A DNA stretch of 64,000 nucleotides from Acanthochlamys bracteata. Lineage: Eukaryota > Streptophyta > Magnoliopsida > Pandanales > Velloziaceae. The DNA lies in contig CM034133.1 in NCBI GenBank assembly GCA_019914995.1, positions 2,480,001-2,544,000 on the forward strand. Reading direction: 5' to 3'. Positions within the stretch are counted from its first letter, which is position 1. Each line of letters opens with the position of its first letter. Made by a program: the position numbers and the translations under genes. Positions 1 to 12,100 of the stretch are shown here, piece by piece. The notes beneath the pieces were generated by a model. The model saw nothing but the letters and a program-made list of their open reading frames with translations. It searched no databases and was not told where the DNA came from.

Positions 1-882
1 ACCAGATTGTTAAAGATGAAGATAATTTATGTATTATAACATTCAATGTCTATTGATATACTTGATGGTGCCTTGCTGTGTAGCAGCAGCTGCCTGAGTT
101 GGTTGAACTTGTGATGGGAAGCTACAGCATGACTGTATAAAGCATTGCAAAAGGGTGGCATGAGTTATTTCGATAATTTGCAGAATGTAACCTACAATAG
201 AATTCCATTGTCATCCTCAGGCAAGTAACATTTCCAAGGTATACAACTGCGTGTTACAAAGTCTGACATCATATACAAAATCTAGAAAGCAGCCTGTCCT
301 TTTGACAGTTTACTGGTGTTGTCGAGCATCTAGGCAATGTGCCTGATATTTTACTTGTTGAATAGTACTCTTATCATGAGTCTGATGTGTATATTGTATT
401 TTAGTTGAGTTTCGAATAAACTGCCAAGTATAGGCAAATATTGCAATGATCTGGGTGCCGATTATACACATGGAACCTTGGCCGTAATGTGCTCATCATT
501 ACAATAATTATTGGTACAATTATAATGTTTAAAAAGTATACCTCTATGATTTGGTTTGTGAGACTAAACTCAAAATCTGGAGTGCAACTATAGTATTCTG
601 GAACAAGGAAGGAATTGAAAGAAATTTAAAACCGAAAAGCATAAATTCAGTTATTGACTGGTTCGCATATAATTCTACAATTCAGACCATGTTTTCAGTT
701 CACTGAGGATTTCCAACAATTTTCATATGATATCTGTATCACTTCTTCCATCATGCCTGTTAGAAGGGGAACAACATTTAACTTCAGTAATTGAAGACAA
801 GGAATTAGTATATATATCAGGAAGCGTGGAAATGATCTCCGTAGAGCCTGTTGTTATTAAATGCGCAATAGGGTTTTAGCTT

Positions 883-951
883 GATTAGTTTTTCACCTTA
901 TCGGTTAACGCATTTTCTTAAATTGATGATGAACTACTCCTAATTAAATCC
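883..951. repeat. Diverged direct repeat, copy 1
   Basis: About 69 bp that match 1073-1138 in the same orientation with small gaps. Shared words include CATTTTCT, AAATTGAT and ATAAATCC/TTAAATCC around a common centre. The copies are about 190 bp apart. Origin unknown; it could be a local duplication or two relics of one small transposon. Confidence 0.55.
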
Positions 952-1072
952 TAATAATAAAAAAAACACTTTGTATCTTAAGCTATCGTAATCCCTTAAA
1001 AGTGTTTTATCACACAGGAAGTATATGTACAATTAGATTCTTTGGAAAATAGCTCTCTATTAAACTATGCAG

Positions 1073-1138
1073 GATAATTTTTTACCTTACGGTTGAGGCA
1101 TTTTCTAAATTGATTATGAACGACTTCTAAATAAATCC
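1073..1138. repeat. Diverged direct repeat, copy 2
   Basis: Second copy of the repeat at 883-951, same orientation, with several substitutions and short indels. No coding potential seen. Confidence 0.55.
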
Positions 1139-1837
1139 AGATCATTTCATGGATTGCATATGTAGAAGTTAATTAAGATGGTAACTGTCTTTTATTGAGA
1201 ACCACAGAACCTGTGTGGAAATCAAGCATTGTAACATTGTAAGCAACACCAAATATGGTTCTTTTTAGATTATGAAGCTCCAAAAATTGTATCCAAACAG
1301 TTGGAGTAAGTTTTTAACGAGTACAGAATCAATCCAGAAGGTTATTATATTTATTCCATATGACAGAAAAGTAGCATCCCAAGGACCTCTTAAAGCTGTG
1401 TAGTATGGTACAGGTGAAAGTGTTTCAAGAAGCAAAGCTATTGTTGCTTGCAAAACCTTTAGTTGTTGACTTTATCCATGATTTACGCCGGTGAAAAAAC
1501 AGTAGCTGAAGAATCCATGATTTGAGCTAAAAGAAGAAGAGAAGTCCCGGAGGGATTGAGATTTGAATTTGAAAGAAGCAATAACGGCTATGATGTGAAT
1601 GTGATTCGATTGAATTCAATTCAGAGTTAAGAAGAGCGACAGCATGTGGTGGTCATGAAATGAATGGTATGGTTTTTTTCTGCTTTTTGTTTGTTTTATC
1701 ATTTGGGTCGGGAAGAAAAAGGAGACGAGAGAGTGAGGTCAGAAGAAGGTTATTGGAATGTTGCTTGAAATTCGCGCTCCGTGAATCGCTGTTGCAGAGC
1801 AGTCATTATGATAAATGTTAACGCGGTTATATTTATT

Positions 1838-1849
1838 TGGGCCGGCCCA
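1838..1849. promoter_or_regulatory. Palindromic Site II (TGGGCC/GGCCCA) element
   Basis: The 12-mer TGGGCCGGCCCA is a perfect palindrome made of two inverted Site II cores. Site II elements bind TCP factors and are common in promoters of plant housekeeping and organelle-related genes. It lies 261 bp upstream of the ATG at 2111. Promoter function is inferred from motif and position only. Confidence 0.55.
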
Positions 1850-2110
1850 TTTACATATATGGATAAATTGGTTCAATCATCTTTCTTTTCAGAAACTTCT
1901 TCTGATCTATAGGCTGTCGACGTCCACGCTGGCTATACTCTCACCATCGCACGCGTCCTACCTGCGTATTTCTCTGACACGTTCATCTCTTCTGCCTAGT
2001 TCTCAAGATTCAAATAAAAACTTCTACAACTTGAAGATTAATCATCAGCTCTCTCCAAATACCGAAGAACAACAAATTCAACAACTGCTGCTACCAGAAA
2101 AACCAGAACG

Positions 2111-2629
2111 ATGGCTTCAGCTCTCCATTTCGCCACCGCTGTTGCTGCAGCTGCTTCTGTCTCGAGTTCATCGGCTCCTTCTCTTCCTTCAGTACCAACA
2201 GTAGTTTCAAACCCTGCAGTTTTCATCAAATGGCCAAAGATTAGAACACCGGCACCGGCAACACTAGTTGCTGCAGTTCCGCAACTTATGTTCAGAAGCA
2301 TGGCCGTGCTTATACTAAACAGTGTTGCAGGCGGAGCTCGACCTGTGCCTGAGCTTGACCATGGGGAAGTTAATCTCGAAACAGAGAAAAAAGACAGTTC
2401 TTTATCTAGCTCTTCTGAGGATGAAGACGGCAGCGATGAGGACGAAGAAGTGAAGATTGAAGAGAAAGCAGAAGAGTTAGAGAGCTTGGAAGAAGCGGTG
2501 ATGACTGGAGGTGATGAAGGCCGTGCGCCGGACGACTACGGCCGGAGGGCAGAAATATTTGACGAGAGCTCCAAGGTGTTCACAACACTTAAGGAACGGA
2601 ACCATGATGAAAGCAGCAATCACGTTTAA
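2111..2629 (+). CDS. Small acidic protein of unknown function
   Basis: A 172-codon open frame starting with ATG in a good context (ACGATGGCT). The first 50 or so residues are rich in Ala, Ser, Val and Pro and lack acidic residues, as in chloroplast or mitochondrial transit peptides. The middle (roughly residues 88-125) is a strongly acidic Ser/Asp/Glu tract. The C-terminus holds a short ordered-looking stretch, AEIFDESSKVFTTLKERN. I recognise no domain. No intron is needed. The Site II palindrome upstream fits a housekeeping-type promoter. It converges on the SHPRH gene, with 530 bp between the stop codons. That it is a real gene rests on start context, length and composition; organelle targeting is an inference. 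Confidence 0.6.
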   Translation: MASALHFATAVAAAASVSSSSAPSLPSVPTVVSNPAVFIKWPKIRTPAPATLVAAVPQLMFRSMAVLILNSVAGGARPVPELDHGEVNLETEKKDSSLSSSSEDEDGSDEDEEVKIEEKAEELESLEEAVMTGGDEGRAPDDYGRRAEIFDESSKVFTTLKERNHDESSNHV

Positions 2630-3159
2630 TGAAATGTCAGGCAATCGAGCGTCGATCATTTGTGTTTTTGAAGCTTGTACAGTTTAACAGCAATGCCACT
2701 TGTTTCAAGAATCATAGAAAGATCAACAAGCCCATCGTTTCATTCGTGGAACAAAGAAACAAATTGTGAACTGATGTATTTCAACATTTTCTTGCATTAA
2801 GCCAGTGATCTACAGTTAAATATTACAATAAAATGACGTACAGGTCGTGACGAATGAAAAATGAAGCATCTACAAGCAGCATTGTCAAGTTCCCAAGGAA
2901 AGTTTCTTTTGGAAACCCGAAGAATCATTTTAAATTGATCTTTCTACAAAGTCTTCTTATTCTATGTTAGAATAAAAATTAAAAATATATCGTTAATCTT
3001 CTGCACCGACGTTTTTTACAAAGTATGACTGAAGACGTCGAGCACTGCCAGTACAATGTGGGGAGATCTATGCTGTACAACCTAACAGGAGACCATCTTT
3101 TATCTGTCTGCTATTTCTACCTTGAGAATGCTAGAGAGTGACAGGATTTTGTATGAGTC
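2630..3159. other. Convergent 3' flanks, no gene
   Basis: 530 bp between two converging stop codons. It contains AATAAA-like words suitable for 3' ends on both strands, but no coding frame that I can support. Confidence 0.5.
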
Positions 3160-6100
3160 TCAAAGTAGGTTGCTGCTGGTGGCCATTAGTCTTCTCTCGG
3201 CAGCCAGACCTGCAGCAGCAGATGGTGGCAGATGCTGTAAGCTTCCTGGTTGGACTTCATCCTCCTTGAATTCAGCTGGTACAGATGGAGAAAACAGAGA
3301 CTCTATATCTTGAATGGTTAAGGCAGCTTCATTCTTTTTTTTTGACTTGGGTTTGACAAATGAAGTTCCTGTTCTACTTTTATTCAGCTTGTAGATGCTC
3401 TCCTCCACAGTGCCCTTTACCTGTCCGGTGCAAACACAAGGTATTAGCAGAGAACCATGGCATCAACAAGAGGACAAGAGGCAGACAACATACAATGAAA
3501 CGATGTACGAATGTTTTATTCTCTTGTCCGATTCTGTGAACGCGATTAATAGCTTGTGCTTCAACCGCAGGGTTTAGTAATGGTTCTACAAGTATGACAT
3601 GCTGTGCTTCCAAAATATTGAGACCATTCGCTCCATGCTGAAACAACATTAAAAGAACCTGAACAGATCTCGACTTGAAGTCTTTCTTGTCAGTCTTTGG
3701 AGCTTCCCCTGGACCATTGTGCCCTTTGAATTGAGAAAGCGCTGCTTGTGATTTCCTACGGCATAAATCAATTCACATTAATATGGAAAACGCAGAAGAA
3801 TGGGAAGTATGAAAATTCTTGAAATGATTATAGTAAGTCAATTTCCTTAGGCTCTACATTACTCTCATTACTTTGTTACACCTCCCAACCTTTAAAACCT
3901 TCAGGTGGTTAAGTTGACACCACACCTTAGGAGCTTAACAGATTCTCGCATAAAACTAAAGTCATGCATGACGTAAATCATTCATTCATCTGCTAAAGAG
4001 AAATAAAACGAAGATTACTTGAATGCGATTTGATTTGGTTTTTCCAAAGTTGGATCACTTCTAAATCCATGGATCAGTTCCTTTCCTAGTTGCTTTTACA
4101 AGTCCACCGAAAGAAGTTTCCAACTTTTCATGTTCTTCTTTGCCACCAACATGCTACTATTTAAGTGATCCATGTCAAAAGTTGCACAAAAACAAGAGAG
4201 GAAGATCTTTCTACCAAGTACGATAGGTGTTCTGTTCATCAGAAACACGAGTACTATATGAAGAATGAATTTTTTATACCTTCCTCCTTTCATACGGACA
4301 TATGAAATGTTGTTAGCGTTGAAGGCATGCTGCAATACGTCAAGAACATCGTTCCAGGTTGAGAAAACTATAACCTTTTCTTCTTCATCGGTTGAATTTA
4401 TCCACATCACTCTCCTTGTGATTGCTTCAATCTGACAAAACAGCAGTAAATTCTACTTGTTATAGACAAACATGTTAATTAAACATCACATTTCCTGCAC
4501 TTGAGTCTATTCTAAATAATTGAGAATCTTAAGATCCTTTTGTCAAGAAACTATTGTTGCTTGAATGGTAACGAATGACATGCTAAATAGCCAAAGATAG
4601 ACTCTGTTGTAAGCCCAAAGTAAGCTGATACCTTCACTCATATGAAATCAGTTCAAGAATCAAATCCACAATTTGGTACAAGTAACAGCAAAAGTGAAAC
4701 AAGTCGAATACAAACCTTTGTACTATATGATCCTTGAACTATTATAGAACTTTCTGAGTTAGGTTGAGCATTGGAAACATTCTTCATATTGAAATCAGAA
4801 TTCTTGCATAAATTATCAACTGCATATGCGATATTCTCAATTTCTGTATGCTTGCGGCATGTGGGACACATAATCCATTTCTTGGGACTTCTTCCAAAAT
4901 GAAATGCTGTTGCATGTTCTGACATCTGAAGGCAGCCTGAAAAAGGCAAACATGGTCAAATTTTGTTAAGTTCCCCTGAATAGCAACAAAAAAAAGGATT
5001 TGTTCACTTTAGGTGTTCTCAGCATCATGGTTAACAGCAAACTGTCACATCATTGCAGCACAATTGGAGGAAGTTGTTTTGGTTAAAAAAGATATTACTT
5101 TTGCTACCAAAACATACCTGTAAGTAAATTTTAATAGAAGGAAGTTTTCTGATTCAAGTAAAACTAGTCAATAAGTTCTTATACATCAAGTTTAAGCCAT
5201 GTGCTTCGATGGTTCAAAATACTAGATCTAACCAAATGATTAGATGTGGAAGGACATGGTTTACTTACATTTGCAGCAGATAACATGTCCACACTGGAAA
5301 ACCATCCTCTCTTTGAAGAGTTCCTCGTGACAGATGGGGCAAAGCTCATTATTAGTTCTAAGGAGATGATCATTTTCTTCCCTTACTTTTGATGTTTCAA
5401 TATCAGCCTTAGCTTGAGCAATCGGTGGCAAACCAACAGATCGCTCCTCGCCAGTTTTTTGCTTAGACTGTACTAAACCCTGGTAGGATTTTGTACAAGT
5501 TAGAAATGTCTAATATCACATTAAGCGTGGGAAATCATACTTGCAGTACTCAAAGATTGCAACTCCTCAATTATATTCACTGAAAAATTTCTTAGTTGCA
5601 TTTGCAGATTTGAATAAAATAAATCAATTCCAGTCACGCAAACAGTTGCAATATAAGGCTTACAAGAAAAACTTACATGAATGATTAAGACAAAGTGAAA
5701 ATCTAGTTCATACAGTTTGTTTCTTCATTAAGAAAACCTAGTAAAAAAACAATTACATGACAAGAGAATGAAAGCCACGAGGGAAATAATGATTAGGTTC
5801 ATATTTTACCTTCAAATAACGAAGTTGCCCTTGTATGCTGTCCAAAGAAGACATAGCCAAGAATTTGTCACTAGAAAACTGCATGCTGAAGGAGACGAGC
5901 TGTTCTTTACTCAACACATAATTGGATGTAGGCTCATCCTCTGTCACTCTCAGACGTATCCGCATGGTAGCCATTTTAATCTCATCATGAGCTCTTAATA
6001 GTTGATCTTGAGCTCTTGACAAGGCACTTGCATGACTGTATTCTTTGCGCAAAGCCTAAACATATAAGGTGACAAAATCGTTATAAAAATTGCTTGGAAC

Positions 6101-9100
6101 ATAAGGAAGTCAGTGCAGAAAATTAATCTGCAGAACCCTGTAAAAATACACAATGTGCGTACAACAATAACACGAGCATGGCGCATGTTGCAGTGAGGTA
6201 CTGACAGTCCTAATGTGCGAACAACAATAACACACTGTTCATCCAAAAGGCAAAATAGTACTACGGCATGCATTTCCTTGCCAGCATTACATGGTGCAAT
6301 TATTTTTACTTTTGGTGTAATATCCATTAAGGTGGCACTAGCAAAAGACAAGCCTAAGACGATGTACAAAAAATACAACAAAGGGTATGTTGGCCATACA
6401 TGGCTATGGAGAAATATGCTAGTAGTATAATTTTAGTGGCTTATCCAAGTCAATGTTGGTGCTTCTTCACAATATCAAGTTATGTACACTTATCGATGTC
6501 TTGAATGTCTTTCAAGAGTATGTGTGAGAAAAAAAAGCTTTTGCTTAGATACATGGTTGGGATCACCTCAATGTTATAGGGAAATAAGCATTATAGAAAC
6601 CAAAATAAGCATACTAGAAAACAAAAAACCTTTACCAAGAATGACTACAGAAATACCTAAGGACAATGGCGGTTACTGAGATAAATACCAAATTGACATG
6701 TGCCATTAACTAGCTAGTAACAAAGGTTTCAATGGGACAACTCAGAGAAAGGTGCAAGCTCCTAACTTGCATAACAAAAGAGAAGTACCTCAAAAAGTAG
6801 TAAATGTTGCCTAGCAGATGCATAACCTTGTCTTCCCAGCTTTGATTTAGAATAAGTTTTTATCACCCCAAGTATAATCTCCAACTCAGAAGGATTTCTG
6901 GTGACCTGCAAAACAGGAATTTACCCTCATTTGTTGAAATTAGAAAAGCACCTCGCTGGCAAAACATTTTCCATGACTACTAAGTTAGATAAGCCAAAGT
7001 TGCAGACGAACTCATAATTTTAAGCAGAAGAAAAGGAAGAAGTACCAGAATGAAGAGAGAGAGAGCCTGAGTAGTTATAGATTGTCACCACACTATCACT
7101 GTTTTAATAAATTGAAGTTGCAAGCATGTATATCTTCACCAGAAATGATACCTGTGAAGAGCTACAAATTCATTGGTACTATCCACTTCCTCAGGACTTT
7201 CAATTTCGGAGACACTATGTCAATCCAAAGACCAGCAACATACATGACCACTTACTCAAATTATGTTTGATTGTTTCAGTATCATAAGTACAATCAAAGT
7301 TAACTAGCATTAAGTAATTTTGTTACAGCTGGCTAGTCATGAAGAATAAAGAGGAATACCTGAAGGTCAGTTCTAGCATGGCGCTGTTCACTCTTCTCAT
7401 CAAAGGATTGATTCAAGCTCTTAGAGTCACGGAAGAAATGATTGTATTTGGAGATCTGTTTTTGCATATTCAAAGCTTCCTCGAATGATGCGATTACAGA
7501 CCCACTATTTGTGGCTTTTTTGAAGAGGAAGAGTCTTGCTCGATATGCCTAAAACATCACAAGTAAGGGGGGGCAACAGAAGAAACTTTAATTAAATGAG
7601 GGCCTCCAAAAAGAGAAGCAAATCACCTGAAATAGTTCATCCAATTCACAGTGAATGCACAAAGAACCATCACCGCTGTTGCAATTTGGGCAGTATCTCA
7701 CGCGTTGAATATCCTTGTCACTTGGGTTCTCAATTGTTTGGTCAATTTCCATAAGCCGCTCAAGTACTATTTTTCTGGAACCTTCCAGGGAATCTAGACC
7801 ATTCTGAATTATAAACTTGAGACCGCTTACACTTTGAAACCTAAACTTGAACATGCCATACCCAAAATCTCAAATCAAAGAATACAGTGGTATAGGATAA
7901 GAATTTTAAAGAACTGGCACTTTAAGTTTGAAATCATCCTCTAAACATTATTTTACCAATTTCAAACTTGTTATTAGCCATACATTTCTAATGTATTTCC
8001 TCAATGGAAGAAGATTTGTCTAAACCCCAAGTACCTGATGATTATTATCAAGTGTCTTCTACTACAGATATTTAGTAGGTTGCTAAACCTACCCATAACT
8101 TCTCAAGGTTTGGTTTAAAGGGTATGCTCCAAGATAAAATATGCCAATTAAAAATCTTAGAAAAACTTATCTACATAAAAAGGAAAAGGTGGTAATAGCT
8201 ATGAGTTTAGCAAAAGCGTAACTAATAGAATAATAGAACTAGCCTTGTGGAGATTTTCAAGGGCTTGGAGCTGTTGCAAGAATTGGACACTGCTTGATCG
8301 ATCTTTGACATCAATAGATCAACAGATTCTTGGCTTTGTTCAATAGTATCAAGAGCATGTAACCACCAAATCATGCTTTCCTCTTTGCATTCTTTCAATA
8401 AAGTGCAAACCTGACAGATGAAAGAATGAAAACGTAAGTTTGAGACAATATAATTAATGGCTCAAGGTTGAAGCGACCAGATCCACGTGGCGTTCCAAAG
8501 TTCAACTTCATGCCAAGAAATATGTAAATTTCGAGGTCATAAACTACAAACATGAACAAGGACTGTATTTACAAAACTATAGCAATAGGAGAGACACAAA
8601 GAAAAATCAGCTGGAATCGAAGAGACAATGAAGTAACTGCATAGAGGATAGTAATACAATTTCTCAATCCCGGTGACTCATATTGTTTGCCATTTGTAAA
8701 ATCTTGAAAAATATTCACTCGAAGATGTGCTGAAACTAAATGAGACAACTTAACAGGGGAAACTGTTTGACAGGTTCTCAAATTAGACGAGCGTGAAGAT
8801 TTTCTGAATGGGACTCGAGATGAAACAGCATCCTGAAGAGGATTTGTATTCAGTCTCAGATTGTTACTTTCTTTCTTGAAGATTTCTCAACTTGTTCAAT
8901 GAAGTTAATTAATGATAGTATCAACAATGTAAATAACACGTATGCCACCATGCTTGTCAGAAGTAATATAAGTACAGTCAGATCTATGAAGAAGGTAAAG
9001 AATGCAAGGATGATTACCTGAGTGTGGATGTTTATAAAATCTTTCTGAGCAGATGAAAGCTTTGAAATGAAGAGAGTCAAATACTTCTGCTTAAGAAAAT

Positions 9101-12100
9101 CACACTCCTGCCATAAGCAAACCTCAGAATAACATCTAAGCGATGCTCCCTTCTCATTTAGTTTAATCCCATTATCAAGAACCCCAAGTCCATCGGAGCT
9201 GGAATCTTCCGCTGAAGGAAACACACAGGTTGAGACTAGATCTCTTTCATCACACTTTTCACTTCTCAATTTGCATTGACCATATTCATCGCCTCCAAGT
9301 TGACTGTTCTTGTTTTGTTTTTCATCCTCTTTGTTTTCTGTTCTACTATGAGGACAATGCTTGATTAAATTAAGCGTGGATGGAAGAATCTCAGCCAAAT
9401 TATGAAGAATATGAATACTCAGCAAAGGGTCCAGCCTGAAATCACCTCTGACTTTATCAGCTATAGTGAGAGCTTCCTTGTACAAAGAGACAGCACACTC
9501 ATGGTCATGTTCAACAATAGCTATTGCAGACAGCCCATTCAGTGCTACAACAATTCTTCTAAGAGCTTCTTCTCCTTCGGTCTTTGCCTTGCCAATAAGA
9601 ACCTGAACAGAGATTTAACAAAATCAGCGTGAACCTACATGTCTACCACAGTACCACCGCAACAATGTAAGAATGAAACAATTCTTTTCCCTTACCTCCA
9701 AAATCTCCTCCATGGTTAAAGGAGAATTCTGCAAAGAGCAAAGGCCAGAGCTCCCAACTTGAGGATGGCAGCATGCTTGCCGAAGCTTTAGAAGAGTATG
9801 CAGTAGCTTGGAGATATCATCATGAGAAAGAAAGCTATCACAAGAAGCATTTGAATCTGAAAAGGGTGGAAGTATTTTAATAAGCAAAGATCCAACACTT
9901 TGTTCACAGAACTAAAAGCTGACCTACCTGATAAAGAACCACTTTTTTTCATAGCATCTTTGAAATTCTTGATAATATCATGTGCGTAAATAACACAACT
10001 TTGATGCTGCTTTTGATAAAAATGTTCTTCGGTTGCTGAAAAGGTGAGCCAAGAAACACATTCCTCTTGAGGTGGCAACTCTAACTCGTCTGAAACATGC
10101 ACTTTTGATGACCGCCACATAATGTCTCGAAAAAAGGTGTGAGTAAATTGCATGGCTACCTCATTTCTCCTCTGCAGATAATTTAGGAAAAGAATTGCAG
10201 GAGAATCACTAAAATGTAGATAATAGATTGATTGCGAAGTATTCTGTAACTGTCCCTTCCTGTTACTTATCACTATTGCATGAAAGTAATCAAGCCTAAC
10301 ATTATTTGTTTACAATTTCCTGATAATCAAATAATCCCTATTTACTCATAAAAATGACAGCTTAACATTTCCACTACAGCTTCATGCTCTATCCCTTGAC
10401 AATATTTACCAATGATTTACACAATCAATTTCCACAAACATTACTAGCTAAAGATGTTACAGGATATCATAAAGGAATGTATAGGTGCAATTCCTTAGAT
10501 TTACAAGATATTTACAACACAAGGTAAATTTAGCCTACCTTAATGAATATGAGAATTCATCCCAAATGGTATATAGAATAGGTTACATATGCAGTATGAT
10601 TTTCATTTTAATATGCCCGGTATTTGTGGGAGCAGTTAACACTATCTAAAACCAAGTAAAACTAACAGTTTACCCTTAATTGCTTAAGTAAAAGAATTTT
10701 GCCTCACCTCATATGGATCTTTAATAACTTCATTCCACAATTTATAAATATCAAATGGACTTGCCCTAAGGAACCGCAAAAGGCCATACAAATCATCAAA
10801 CTTGCGTTGTACTGGAGTTCCTGTAATACACCAACGATATTTAGCACGTAGCCTCATTGCCATTTCCGTTACAGAAGCTGTGTTGCATTCCACCATCTGT
10901 GCTTCATCTAAGCATAATCTCCACCAGTATATTCTTGTTAGCAGTGTTGGCACAACAGGATACCTAGCATGAAATATATATTAGCACCCTCTGAAAGAAA
11001 TGAGGAAAAACGAAAGGAAGCAGAAGGCTAAAATCTACGGAAAAGGAAGAGAATTCCTTGTAAGAATATTTTTTACATCATTAAGCAAGGTCTACATTGA
11101 GTGGCAATACAATCAACAATTTGAGATAATTCACAACTTATGAAAATACGATCAATAATTCCTGAGTGTAAGTTGAAAGTTACAACCTGAAGATATGTTT
11201 ATGCACAAAAAAGGCAACATGAGGGTGCAAGAGCAAGCAGAACTTAAAACCATATTATATGCTAAACGAAATTATTCCACAAGGAGAAGTAAAGCAAAGA
11301 GGAAAGAACATTTTAACAATGAGGATAGACGAGCAAACTTCAACCATCTACCTCTTCTGAAATCTCATAAAACGGCGGTCACCATCATGGCGATCTGAAT
11401 CATGTGATAAGTCTTCCTTCAAGACATCATATGTTGTGAGGACAACGTCTGCAGCAGCCAGTTTGCCCATATCAGCTCTACGGCTAACCCGCGAATCCAC
11501 ATTCTTTGCACCTTCATAAATGCAAATCTTCAGGCAACCAGGCTTCACATGACTAGAGGCAGATCACCCATGTAAAGATCATCAAGAATAAATTCCAACT
11601 GTAGTCAAACTTCTAATAACTAAAAAATAGTATTATGCCACAACTGAATTGTATGTCCTAAGATGCATCAAGATTTGCCAATGCAAGTTGATTGAATGTG
11701 ATAACTGTCTATGCTTTATTGATCCTAATCCTGATTAAACATTCTTTATTACTAAAATTCAATTTTATCTAACAAAGACCTCCACAATAAGGAATAACAA
11801 ACTGAAGGTCTTATCATAGATGCCCACAAGCTAAGTCACAGATGTCTTCAAGATTAGTTAAGACTAAGCAGAAATATCCATTAGCCACAAGGATGAAATA
11901 TCTATCGGCCAAAAGTACTTTTAAGAACAGGTCTTGTGAGTACAATATGGTAATAAGAAGCAATTTGAAGTTTCATGTCATTTGATGATGACACTCTGAT
12001 CATGTAAAAGTGCAAAATTGCAATCTGCAAATATATGAGAAAAAACCAGGTAAATTACCCAAAGAATTATTGTTAGCAATAAAGTAAAGAGGTAACAGCC

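Larger units (their letters stand above)
1..1837. other. Intergenic DNA, no supported gene
   Basis: AT-rich sequence with no open frame that resembles a known protein. The longest minus-strand frame (about 1265-1453) has no ATG and no recognisable domain. On the minus strand near 1490-1640 there is a pyrimidine-rich stretch with short ATG frames that looks like a plant 5' leader, so a leftward transcription unit starting here is possible but not supported by any coding exon that I can identify. A diverged direct repeat lies at 883-951 and 1073-1138. Confidence 0.5.

Noticed and set aside
1265-1453. 62-codon minus-strand frame with a hydrophobic C-terminal half
   Set aside because: No ATG, and no splice partner that keeps frame was found.
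6215-6430. 71-codon plus-strand frame
   Set aside because: It lies in a SHPRH intron, AT-rich, with no homology recognised.
8569-8836. Minus-strand open frame between SHPRH exons 9 and 10, tested as an extra exon
   Set aside because: Direct joining of 9018 to 8410 gives the conserved [11 protein letters not shown] run in frame, so this frame is intronic.
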